In this document: piece by piece, positions 45,511-55,109 of the stretch | How positions within the stretch are numbered: the first letter of the stretch is position 1 | Layout: the number at the start of each line of letters is the position of its first letter | Source: Tigriopus japonicus | Lineage: Eukaryota; Arthropoda; Copepoda; Harpacticoida; Harpacticidae | NCBI GenBank assembly: GCA_010645155.1 | Contig: CM021316.1 | Span: 6,604,288-6,668,287 of the forward strand | Length of the DNA stretch: 64,000 nt | Direction of reading: 5' to 3' | The notes under the pieces: model-generated | Told to the model about the DNA's origin: nothing | Databases searched by the model: none | The model's input: the letters and a program-made list of their open reading frames with translations, nothing else | Made by a program: the position numbers and the translations under genes

Positions 45511-46157
45511 TCGCATCCGTTCCAATATTTCCTTTTTCGCCTTGGGCGATTCCACCGCACCTGCCTTCTTTCCGTCAATGTGTTCTTTAAGCCACTTAAA
45601 TGGTTCCTGAGGACAGTAAATACATAAAAAACACGACATTAGAACTTGGGAGTTCATTCAAAATACTTATTAATGTGAGCGATATTTCCATTGAAATGAC
45701 TGATTGAAGGTTGGTCTACCCGTAAAGTAATTGAACAAATATGCGGAAAATATTAATGTTCAAAATCATGACACTCTCTACTCAAGCCATTTGAATGAGA
45801 GCACTCACCTCAACATCTGAGCTTATACATGTATATGTATATAGCCAAAGTTTGAGCAAAAAGCTCAAGTAAAGTCTCACTATATAGGCTACGCTTAAAA
45901 GAGAGCTTTTGTACCACTAATGGTAATCTTTATTATGCTTTGGCATACTCGAGCTAATTGAATTAGTGTACTGGTAGTTAACAGTTAACATCTGACTTAA
46001 AAGGATAGAACAAAGACACCTGAATAAAATAACAAACAAACATTTTCAAAGAACTTTGATGACCTTGATTTGAAGACTTGCCAGCAATTCAAGATACAAG
46101 GCCGTCGTTTCTGTCAAAAATGGAGGGAAACTTTGAAAACTTTTTCACTGCTTCCAT
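45496..46157 (-). CDS. possible small two-exon gene, unknown function
   Basis: A 3'-terminal exon 45606-45496 (minus), after the acceptor CTGTCCTCAG, reads EPFKWLKEHIDGKK...KEILERMRKNHL and stop: 36 residues, Lys-rich and amphipathic. An upstream start exon 46157-46098 reads MEAVKKFSKFPSIFDRNDGL; both meet in phase 0, giving 56 residues. The donor (CTT|gtatct) is weak, so a middle exon may be missing. A decayed copy of the last exon (ending NHL-stop) lies at about 31800-31841 in the inverted duplication. The short Lys-rich form recalls small mitochondrial subunits, but I cannot name a family. Confidence 0.35.
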
Positions 46158-46797
46158 GACCAGCAAAACTAGGACTTGTTAGTAATTGTGGTCCCTACTT
46201 TATTTAAACAAAACATCTGCGAAAAAAATCTTGGATCAAATACGCATTGTTCTGGGCATATGACATTATATTGACATAAAGTGCACTTTCTTTTTCGTGC
46301 TAGCATCCGTCAAAGATAAATTGGTGCCAATTGATTGTGTATGATTGGCTTGGAGATATGTACATAAGAATGAATGTGATTTTTGTATTTTGAGAGATCT
46401 GCAGGAGAGGATGTTTGATAAGAAACTTGTTTAGAGATGTCTATTTTTAGGTGGATTACACGAAAGAAACAATTGCTCTGAAGTAAGAATGCCAGAGGTA
46501 TGTTTTTTAATATCTTCCTTTTTGCGACATTCAGCAAAAAGATAAAGCTTAAAAAATTTGAGATTTAATCATGCCTAAGAAAAAACGCTTTCTTATTTCA
46601 AGAACATAATGGTCCACTAATATCGGATATCTTTCAAGATGTGACGAAGGCAGCATTCTAGCGTAGCTTCAAGTTTAATTAGGAATGTTCTATGTACCAT
46701 CTTGAGGGGATAATGAGCGACAAAGCCAATATTGGGTGAAAGTTTTCCAAAGCTAGTGGACTCAATCTGTACCATAAAACTCACTCAGTTGAGAAAC

Positions 46798-49700
46798 ATG
46801 CTCTGCTTTGGACACATAGGGATTCTCTTTTTGCTTTGTTTAAGCGAAGGAAACACGTCGATGACTTCAAAAGAGACTTCTCGATTTCTGGAGGCTCTCG
46901 TGAGAGAAGCAGTCTCTTCTCAATCTAATCCTTTGATCGGCATGGTCATCTCGGATGAGGATATTGAATTCAAAGGGTTGTTATGTCCTTCCGCGCTGAT
47001 TCAAGTGATTTACGTCTCTTCTGTTGAGAAGCTCAACTCGTTCACAGACTTTAGTATTCTGATCACAACGAACCTTTTCATATTGTCGGCCAGTGTGCGT
47101 CACATGATTCGGGAAAGTCCATCACTTTCAATATTTGCTCCAGTTCAATCCGAAGGGCAAATCCAAGCAATGGGCAAACGGCTAGGTCTTCTTTTCAATG
47201 CCAAAGTCTACTTCTACCAACAAAAAGGAAAACTGAACGCTTGGAAGTGCAATGACTAGTCTTTTTTTTGATGGCAGCTTATTATAAATGGGCCATAAAG
47301 CTGGGTAAAGAATAGTATTGCCATAAACATAATGGCAAATACTATCTCCTTCTCTGTGCAAAAGCTGAATCTTCATACATATCGCCATCATGTACCGTTT
47401 ACTTGGAAAGCGCTTGTCGAAATTAACAATCATGGCTTTGCAACTCAACTCAAAATGTGTTGCTTTATTTCGCCTAACATGTAAGTTTGAATCATATTAA
47501 AAAATGCATTTAGATTGCAAGGGCTTAGATCTGATTGTTTTGATTCGCATTTCAGCTTTACAAAACAATTCTCGTTCATCTGATTTCGCAAAATTCGAAC
47601 TATTTGAACATTTGCCGATTTCATAATTTGTGATGAATATTATAGCAAATAATATCAGCCTTTCAAGCCTCAAAATGGCAAATAAAAACGGTCGAAGCGC
47701 CAAAAAACCACTTAAATTAGCTCATGAAATGGCAAATAACTCCCAAAAAGAAGCCCCTTACCCAAAATAGACCATATATTTTGTTACAAAATTGATCTTC
47801 ATCACACGTTTGTATTTATATTTGCAAGATGATTTCATAAACATCGTAACACAAAAAATCAATTAACACCAGGGTTTCAGTTTTCCTTGTCGCCTCTCAG
47901 AGCTCAGCTTTCAAATCTACGAGGTGTTTGATTGTCTGGACTCATCAGGTTGCTTGGTGAACTTAATTGGACAATGGACCCCAACCCAGGGAATGATGTT
48001 CCTGGAACTGGATAACACAATCTGGAACCGGAGAACCAATCTTCGTGGCAAGCAAATCACCGTAACCTCTGAAACCAGCCTTCCGTACAGTCTTGTGGTC
48101 AATGAACAATCTCTGGTTAGTAACAACGTAGACGAGATTCTACATGGAGTTTATCCCGATATCTTAAGAGAACTTCAGACGATCCTGAATTTCACGCTTC
48201 AATTCCAAAAGAACAAGGACGTAGGCAAATGGGGAACTCTGAACTCAAAAGGCTTTTGGAACGGAATGGTCAGGATGATTCTGGAACATGAGGCTGATAT
48301 GGCTGTGTCAAATTTTGCCATGACCTTGGAAAGAAGCGGAGTGGTGGACTTTTCAATCACTTTTGACTCAGACGTGACCAAAATGTTCATACAACGCCCA
48401 AGACGAGACCAGACTTGGAGCCTTTTCTTGGAAGTGTTTGACATCTGGTTTTGGATCTTCATATTATTCACGGCAATTGTCTTAGCTGTGGCCTTTAAGG
48501 TGGTGTTTTTGATGAAATCCAAGAAAGATGGAGCTCCATTCATCATGGCCAACGTCACATTGGCTCTTTTACAACAGAATCTTTTCATCCAACCCTCTGG
48601 CTATGCTTGTCGTCTTTTGATCTTGGTCTCTTGTTTGTGGGGGTTTGTCACTCATGCATCCTACAATGCGACGCTCACGTCAGTTTTGAGGTACGACATT
48701 GCAAACAAAAAGGTTATTTCTGTTATTTAGAGCACACGCCACAAATTTACGAGAAAATGTTACTAATAATAGGACACTGTCCTGAAACGTACCTGACATG
48801 AACTCCTTTCATTGCATGTCGAGTTGGATCGAAACCATCTCAATTTTAATTGAGCTAATCAAAATTAGAAAAAAGTAATGTATGTAGAAACTTCAGTGAC
48901 TCTAGGTCAGGGGTTGGCAACCACTTTAGAGTTTTAGCCCACCTGATTTGACTAGTTTGCTCAGGGGTCCACAAAACAGAATTAAATAAGTTTAGGAGCC
49001 CACAATTGAACAATCACAGAGCTTTGGGCCCACAAGTTCAGTACAATGGATGGCTTTCGGGCTCACGTTTTTGAAATTTCCCCATGGCTCCTGGGCCCAC
49101 CAAAAATCACACCAGTTGCCGACCCATACTCTAGGAGCTGTTGCTCCATCAATAAATAGAATGAAGAAAAAGATCTAGTGATATTTTAAGACTGCTTGAA
49201 AAGTACTTTTGCGTGTCAATCGACTTTTCTTGACGCAAAAATTAGCTACAATTTGTTGAATTGTTGATTGAAGGCCATTAATTGCCAGCAAATGCGGTAT
49301 GTTTTGGGGGAGGTTAAGGCATTTGAGCGTGACAATTGTGTTATTTACGTAAACAAGCAGTAATTTCCATCGCAAATCAACAACTCGCGTAAAAAACTAG
49401 TGTAAGCTGATTCTGTGTAGTAGAAATAGTTTTGGATGGAAAGACAGAGCTATGTTGGTCCGATGGGAAAACTAATGGTCGTTAATGGTTGAAGCGTTTA
49501 TACCTAGGGGTTATCACGCCTATTTCCCATCTACGCATCTCTAGGGGATTTGACCTTGAATAATAGGAATCATCGCCATTCAGCAATCTATCGCTACACT
49601 CAACGAGAGACTAGAAAATGCCCATCAGAAAGCAATTAGGAAGGGGGATCTTGTGCCCATCCCATGTGCGTGATTGGGAGTACCGCCAGATTACGGACTA

Positions 49701-51535
49701 AAAGTGTTCTTTTTTTGTTTGCTACGTAGTCTGAACGCAACTTGAAATCTTTGTTCTGAGAGAGGCTTGCCTAGTGCACTGTTATGAGTAGGGACGGGTA
49801 AAAAGTGCAAATCAAAAGAAGCTTTTGGTTACCAAAAGTTGCACAAAAATCAGCCCAAAATCGTAAAATAAAATGCAGAAAAAGGTCAAAAGCGCAAATA
49901 AAAACCAAAAAAGCGCAAATAAAACAGATAAAAGCAAAAAAAACCCTGAAATTTCTGAGACAAAAAGCTTGATACCTTCTTGTCATCTGCTTGTTATTTT
50001 TCAATATTGAAGAGCAAAATTTAGATATTGAAGTAGTAGTAATCAATACTATAATAGCCTACGCTGGGAGCCGTAAAATCAGATTTAGTTTTCAAATTTG
50101 CAAAAAAATATTCTTCCAAAAGTAAACATTTTCAAAGAAGAAATAGCAAACTCTCAACAATTTGTTCATTTTAGGCCGAATTCGTAAAAAATCGTGCAAA
50201 TAAAGGCGGAAAGTGCAAAAACGCAAATAAATGTGTTTGTTACCAAAAATATTTTTACACTTTTTGCCCGTCCCTAGTTATGAGTTACAGTGCACTCACG
50301 AAGGCTGTCCAAGGACTTGAAAAGAGTACATTAAAAAAACTCAATAAAAACCACGCCGTGTGGTTGATACGTCTGTCTTTAACTTGAAATTTACTGTTGT
50401 GGGTCCAAATAACTTATTATTCTGATTAACAAATTAAATATATTACCTAATTAAATATTCTCTCTTCCACAAAATATTTAGACCAAGCTAGGCAATGCCG
50501 TTATTCGAACCACCAATGGACTTAGCCTTGATGTATTCAAGCAGGTTTTCGAAACGAAGTTTTTTGGCCCCTTTAAATGGTTTAAAGGGTGAGTTTGCAA
50601 AATAATGCAAATTAAAAAAAAAAAAACTCTAAACACAAAAGCCAATCGAGAAAGGACATTGTTCCAAAATTGGAGGTTCGTCAGAAAACTTCCATAAAAA
50701 TCAATTTGTTATAGAAACCAACTTCTGAATGGCTAACTACAAAATGAAGAAAAAGAACTGGATAATTTTGAGCCGTTTTCAATCTTGACCAACGACCTGA
50801 TCAAAACCTTCATCAAAAGCGCTTGATTATTGATGCAGCTAGAAATGTCCTTGTGTCAGTCTACTAGCTACGGATCCTCGCCCATTTTTTCGTCTAGAGT
50901 ATTTTTAAAAAGTTGTGCCCACTGACTTTCCTTTGTGTTACAGCGTGGATCGTCGACTTCCAAAAATCGAGAAATTGGAAGACGTCCAAAAGCAAGGCCT
51001 CAATCTTTTGGTGTGGTCAGGATCCGCATCAGAACAATACTTTTCATCATCCACAATGGGAACCTTGGAACATGATCTATACAAGAACAACTTGAGCCCG
51101 ATGCCCGATATACAATCGGGGCTCCGGAAGCTATTGATCTCTGACAAAAATGTCTACTTTGGAACACGAAGAGATTTCTTTGGCGTCATCTTCGAGAGCG
51201 ATCCAAAGCAATTGTGTAATGTTATCTCGCCATCAACTTCTTTCAAAGAAAACACTATGGGCTTCATCTGGAAAAAACGCTTCGCATTCGCCGAAGTTAT
51301 AAACCATCACTTGCGAATTATGTTCCAAACTGGTATCATTGATCAGATCTTTAAACGATGGATGCCTGAGCACATAGGACACGTGAATTGCAACGAAGAT
51401 GAGGGCTTGACCATCGGATACCAACAGTTGGGGGGCATTTTTATGGTCTTGGGAGCCTCTTGTATTTTAGCTGTCTTGATATGTATATTTGAAAACCTCC
51501 TCACTCGGTTAGACCTGACAGCAAAACATAATTAA
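46798..51535 (+). CDS. ionotropic receptor (IR), ligand-gated channel family
   Basis: Three exons, 46798-47246, 47908-48690 and 50944-51535, stay in frame and give 607 residues. A signal peptide (MLCFGHIGILFLLCL) is followed by a divergent N-terminal region. The first ligand-binding lobe is in exon 2 (GKQITVTSETSLPYS; VYPDILRELQTILNF; AVSNFAMTLERSGVVDFS with Arg292). Next come the first membrane helix (about 327-351), a pore region, and the third helix with SYNATLTS (about 401-408). Exon 3 holds the second lobe and the last helix (about 575-596). IRs are variant ionotropic glutamate receptors of protostomes used mostly in chemosensation. Intron 1's donor (GAA|gtgcaa) is weak but the only one keeping frame with the acceptor at 47907. 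The ATG is chosen over the earlier TTG-started frame because of the signal peptide. Confidence 0.88.
48907..49127. mobile_element. hAT-like miniature element (family e) in an IR intron
   Basis: A 221-bp element with ends TCAGGGGTTGGCAAC and, inverted, ATGGGTCGGCAAC. A perfect 8-bp duplication, ACTCTAGG, lies at 48899-48906 and 49128-49135. The interior has GGGCCCAC words like the copy at 42991-43233. Confidence 0.8.
49789..50276. mobile_element. hAT-like non-autonomous element (family b) in an IR intron
   Basis: A 488-bp element with ends TAGGGACGGGTAAAAAGTGC and, inverted, TAGGGACGGGCAAAAAGTG. A perfect 8-bp duplication, GTTATGAG, lies at 49781-49788 and 50277-50284. Words of AAAAGTGCAAATAAA type recur. 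It is a shorter relative of the element at 33551-34766. Confidence 0.88.
50482..50588 (+). other. possible optional exon of the IR gene
   Basis: 107 bp bounded by a good acceptor (aaaatatttag) and donor (GG|gtgagt), reading TKLGNAVIRTTNGLSLDVFK and then QVFETKFFGPFKWFK. It enters in phase 0 and leaves in phase 2. It could therefore be included if exon 2 were extended to a GT at 48712 (AAG|gttatt). The direct 48690-to-50944 splice gives the standard IR layout, so this exon is at most alternative. Confidence 0.3.
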
Positions 51536-51553
51536 TGTTAAGCTTTGCCTTCT

Positions 51554-51559
51554 AATAAA
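51554..51559 (+). terminator. polyadenylation signal of the IR gene
   Basis: AATAAA 19 bases after the IR stop codon; the 3' untranslated region would be very short. Confidence 0.5.
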
Positions 51560-51939
51560 ATGTAGAGAATATTCGGTGTACCGAATATAGTATACTTTAT
51601 ACCGGTATAAAGGAAGAAATCGGAGTTATGGGAATCATAACGACAAAGCTGAAGTTAGAATTAATTATTATTACATATCTTTGATGAGATATATTTGATT
51701 TGCAATCTTGTGAATGATTGGGCTCCATAGAGGAATCTACATTTTTTGTTTAGACATGAAGAAACCAATAATCGGACTAACTCTAGCGGGGCGGGTAAAG
51801 GTGGTCAATATGGTTAATTACTTGTAACGATGAGCTGGGAAGAGCCAAAGACCATTTTCAAAAAAATACTGGCACTGCATGATCAATCTTTTTCTAGAGT
51901 TCAAATAAAGAAGAAATGAAATGACTGCTCAGATGTGCT

Positions 51940-52839
51940 TTACGAAAACACTGCCGTTGAATTCTGTGCAATTTGGCGAAGCCGCGGAGTCAAGTGATAC
52001 CACGCAAGGTTCAATTTCCTGAGGGCATTTTTGGTGAGTTTCCAAGGATTCAACAAAACGACCATCTGACAACATTGGAATAGATAGTCGAGCGCAGTCC
52101 AGGGTGGATGTCCTCCATTGATGTATAGAACGTAGGTAAAACCATCTTTCCGCTTGCCCTTAATGTTATAGTAATAGGGCAGGAACCGATGAGGTTTGAA
52201 TCCTCGATTTTCATAAAAACTGATGGCCTGAGAGTTTGTAGTAAGGACGTGAAGGTACACCCCTCTGACATCAACATGATCCATTGAGGTAAAATGGGCC
52301 AAGAGGTTCTCCAACATGTACGAGGCAATGCCATGTTTTCGATAGGCCTCACGAACCCCCAGAGACAGGATATACACAATTTGGGTTCCAAGGCCAAAAT
52401 TCCGATCCAGTATCTCCGTGTCTTCTTTCGGTAACAGATAGTAGTCTTTGATTTGGGCCACCACTAACCCCACGATCTGTTTATGATAAACACACGCCAC
52501 CGAATAAAACTTCGGGTTAGATGTAATCTCCGTGTACCAATGATCAGGATACTCGATTGGAAACCAATCTTTGCACAATAACTTGACCTCATCCAAGTCC
52601 TGAGGAGTCAGAAAACGGAGTCGTAGGTCTGGACTGTTCAACAATGGCACATTTACAATACAGGATGGTGATGAGGTGGCGTAGTAGGAGGATTGTGACT
52701 GTGCCATAGCCGCCCCTAAAAGAGACTTTTGCAACCGTCTGCGTCTTTCCCCAGGATAATAATGACCGTTCTTTTGAGTCCCAAGCCAAAGTTGCCTCCG
52801 ACCACCCCTATTACTAGAGCCCGAGCTCACCGGGGACAT
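51940..52839 (-). CDS. NAA60: N-alpha-acetyltransferase 60 (NatF, Golgi)
   Basis: One uninterrupted frame of 299 residues. From about residue 71 it follows NAA60 closely: LCKDWFPIEYPDHWYTEITS, then the GNAT acetyl-CoA motif with LSLGVREAYRKHGIAS (R167-K-H-G-I-A), YLHVLTTNSQAISFYENRGF with His197 at the expected catalytic place, and DGFTYVLYINGGHPPWTALDY. The C-terminal part (FQCCQMVVLLNPWKL and a second amphipathic segment) corresponds to the membrane-binding helices that hold the enzyme on the cytosolic Golgi face. There it acetylates the N-terminus of membrane proteins starting Met-hydrophobic. The first 60 residues are an Arg/Ser-rich extension not found in the human protein; internal Met45 may be an alternative start. 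The gene is divergent from gamma-SNAP. Confidence 0.95.
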   Translation of the reverse strand: MSPVSSGSSNRGGRRQLWLGTQKNGHYYPGERRRRLQKSLLGAAMAQSQSSYYATSSPSCIVNVPLLNSPDLRLRFLTPQDLDEVKLLCKDWFPIEYPDHWYTEITSNPKFYSVACVYHKQIVGLVVAQIKDYYLLPKEDTEILDRNFGLGTQIVYILSLGVREAYRKHGIASYMLENLLAHFTSMDHVDVRGVYLHVLTTNSQAISFYENRGFKPHRFLPYYYNIKGKRKDGFTYVLYINGGHPPWTALDYLFQCCQMVVLLNPWKLTKNALRKLNLAWYHLTPRLRQIAQNSTAVFS

Positions 52840-53872
52840 TGAGGAAATCTAGGAGCAAGATGAATTGGCAACTCAGATGTCACAAGAGAAGGTAAAGGTT
52901 GAGTTTGATTTGGCATGGAGGGAATAATATTATTTGGGTGTTAGATGAGTGATAGCTTGGGCTGCTCAAGAAGCAAGGATGCCCGGGAATTTCAGATTCC
53001 AAGCCTCATGACGTTGGACCATGGTTCATGTGTTGAGACGCAATTTTTCATGTCCACTTCTTCAAGAGCCTCTCACTTGGCATCTTCACTCTGTACACTA
53101 CAATCCATGATACTTTGGACCTTCTCTTGGCCAAGCAAGAGCCAGGGTGACTCTCATACATTCTCAAAAAGATCTGACTTACCTCCGAACCAACATTTCA
53201 CTCAAACAGTGGCAACAATCGAAGCACATTAGTGATTTAATCGCCAATAATTACTTCACAAGAGTTTAAACTTTCGTAAAACACGCTTGAAAACAGGTTT
53301 GTGTCAACTGGTTCGTTAGTTTGCTCATGAGCAAAACTCACTTCAAACCTTGTTTGTTTTCGCGAGAATCCCATTGAGACATAGTTCGACTTTAAAAGAG
53401 GCTCTCTGAGTCGTTGAACAGTGAAATGAGATAACTTGAAATCAAGTGCAAATGATATTGAAGGTCTACGGTCAAGGATTCATCCCTCAAATGGTCGCTG
53501 GAGAGTAGGTTTGGTGTTTTATGGTCTCGCATTGCGTCAAAGATACTCAATTCGTATCAGTAACATGTTCTTGCTCCTAAACTAGACAAGTGGGTGCATT
53601 TTGGCAATTAATATTTTTTTTCAATTTGAAGGCTCCAAAGCAATTAAAGAATCATTTTAAATTATCTTTAAAACAAACCATCTTCATAAGTTGTTGGTGG
53701 GGTGCGCTGTGTCTGGTAAAGCTTCTTCTTTCTGTGGTGTTGTGCTGGCAGTGTTGAGAAAGGCTCTTCCTCCAATTGGTTCTTGACTGCTGCCAGGATT
53801 GACCTTGAAGGCTGACTGAAGAACTGAAAGGAAAAACTTCCAATTTGTGTGTTATCATTCCCGAGATTTAAG
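52840..53872. promoter_or_regulatory. divergent intergenic region NAA60 / gamma-SNAP
   Basis: About 1 kb between two divergent start codons, expected to hold both promoters and leaders. Just upstream of the NAA60 ATG the minus strand reads TTGCTCCTAG|ATTTCC, a possible 5'-leader splice acceptor. The 95-codon frame 52945-53232 has no motif and is not called. Confidence 0.5.
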
Positions 53873-54907
53873 ATGGAGGCCAAGAAACTGGCAGAAGGCG
53901 AAGAGCATATGCGGCTGGGAGAGAAGGCCTTGAAGACCTCTTTGACAAAATGGAGCCCGGATCTTGACACAGCGGCCGACGAATTTTCTAGAGCGGGCAC
54001 TTGCTTCAAAGTTGCTAAGGCCCATGACCGAGCCCTGGATGCCTTCAGCAGATCCTGCGATTGCAATAAAAATTGTAGACAGTTGTATCAAGCTGCCAAG
54101 GCTTTGGAGACTTCGATTCTGATTTGCAAAGAAGCTAACAAAACAGATCTCATTACGAGCTTGGCTGAGAGAGGTGGATTGCTCTATCGTCAACATGGGT
54201 CGCCTGAGTCTGCTGCTCAATTGATGGAAAAGGCGGCCAAGATCCTTGAATCTAGTCGTCCACAAGAAGCCTTGGCATTGTACCAAAAGGCTGCTGACAC
54301 CATTCTAAGCGAAGATCGTCCCAAGCAAGCCGCGGATATCCTCGGCAAGGTGAGCCAGTTGCAAGCCAAAGAAAAGTTGTGGAATGACGCTGCCAACACC
54401 CTTGACCAAACCATCAAACTCATGCAAGAGTCAGGAAGTGTGGGCGTTGCAGGAAAATATGTTTCAGCCCTGGTGCTGGTACATCTTGTGGCTGAGGATG
54501 TGGTGGCTGCCTCTAAAGCTCTTGCAGTTTGGGGAGGATACTGCGACCCTGACCAGTCTCAGGCCTTACATATGATAATAGATGGATTTGGAGAGGAGGA
54601 TGGAGATATGGTCAAACAAGGCCTAAATAGTCCTGCCATGAAAAATTTGGATGTCGAATTCACCAAGATGGTAAAAGATATCAAGATTCCGGAGGGCACA
54701 GGTGGAGACCTTGAGGCTGCGGCAGCCGCATTTGGGGCTAAGAGGGCTGCGGTTATTGCAGCCGCTGAGGAAGCCAATGAGGGCACGAATGAGACAAACT
54801 TTGGAGTGGACGCCATTCAACCAAACGAGTTGGGTAAAACAGTGGGTCAAAGGGAAGAGGAACTTAAACAAGAAGAAGATGACGAAGAAGAAGAAGGTCT
54901 TTGTTAA
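53873..54907 (+). CDS. NAPG: gamma-SNAP (NSF attachment protein gamma)
   Basis: An intronless frame of 344 residues from the ATG at 53873 (context AAGATGG). Residues 1-290 are helical-repeat sequence of the SNAP family, e.g. KTSLTKWSPDLDTAADEFSR, QAAKALETSILICKEA, SRPQEALALYQKAA and SALVLVHLVAEDVVAA. The chain ends in an acidic tail with the terminal GLC shared with human gamma-SNAP. SNAPs bind SNARE bundles and recruit NSF for disassembly; the gamma form acts in the same process and has been tied to mitochondria and endosomes. It is about 30 residues longer than human (312), mainly from an Ala-rich segment near 280-300 and Glu-rich spacers. The lack of introns, while neighbouring genes have several, could reflect old retroposition or simple intron loss. 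Confidence 0.95.
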   Translation: MEAKKLAEGEEHMRLGEKALKTSLTKWSPDLDTAADEFSRAGTCFKVAKAHDRALDAFSRSCDCNKNCRQLYQAAKALETSILICKEANKTDLITSLAERGGLLYRQHGSPESAAQLMEKAAKILESSRPQEALALYQKAADTILSEDRPKQAADILGKVSQLQAKEKLWNDAANTLDQTIKLMQESGSVGVAGKYVSALVLVHLVAEDVVAASKALAVWGGYCDPDQSQALHMIIDGFGEEDGDMVKQGLNSPAMKNLDVEFTKMVKDIKIPEGTGGDLEAAAAAFGAKRAAVIAAAEEANEGTNETNFGVDAIQPNELGKTVGQREEELKQEEDDEEEEGLC

Positions 54908-54948
54908 GGCTTTTATGTTCTTCAAGTTAAAATACTTCTTGTTTAAGA

Positions 54949-54954
54949 TTTATT
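54949..54954 (-). terminator. polyadenylation signal of the prolyl hydroxylase gene
   Basis: AATAAA on the minus strand, 156 bases after the hydroxylase stop and only about 45 bases from the gamma-SNAP stop on the other strand. Confidence 0.5.
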
Positions 54955-55011
54955 TAAATCTCTTGCAAGGCCAACTTGCTTGCTTTGATTGAGATGATGA
55001 TGCATTGTTAC

Positions 55012-55017
55012 AATAAA
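55012..55017 (+). terminator. polyadenylation signal of gamma-SNAP
   Basis: AATAAA about 105 bases after the gamma-SNAP stop. It lies beyond the minus-strand signal at 54949-54954, so the two transcripts should overlap tail to tail. Confidence 0.6.
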
Positions 55018-55109
55018 TTATATCACAATGAATGTGCAGACACAATGCTTGAGATTTTTCAATATAAATTTTCACTACAAACTCTTGTGTGAAATGTTGA
55101 AATGGCCGC

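Noticed and set aside
48691..48730. Ending IR exon 2 at AAG|gttatt as the main splice
   Set aside because: The donor at 48691 (GAG|gtacga) is better and joins 50944 in phase to give the normal receptor layout; kept only as a possible alternative.
52945..53232. 95-codon plus-strand frame between NAA60 and gamma-SNAP
   Set aside because: Lies in the expected divergent promoter region, with no motif and no splice context.
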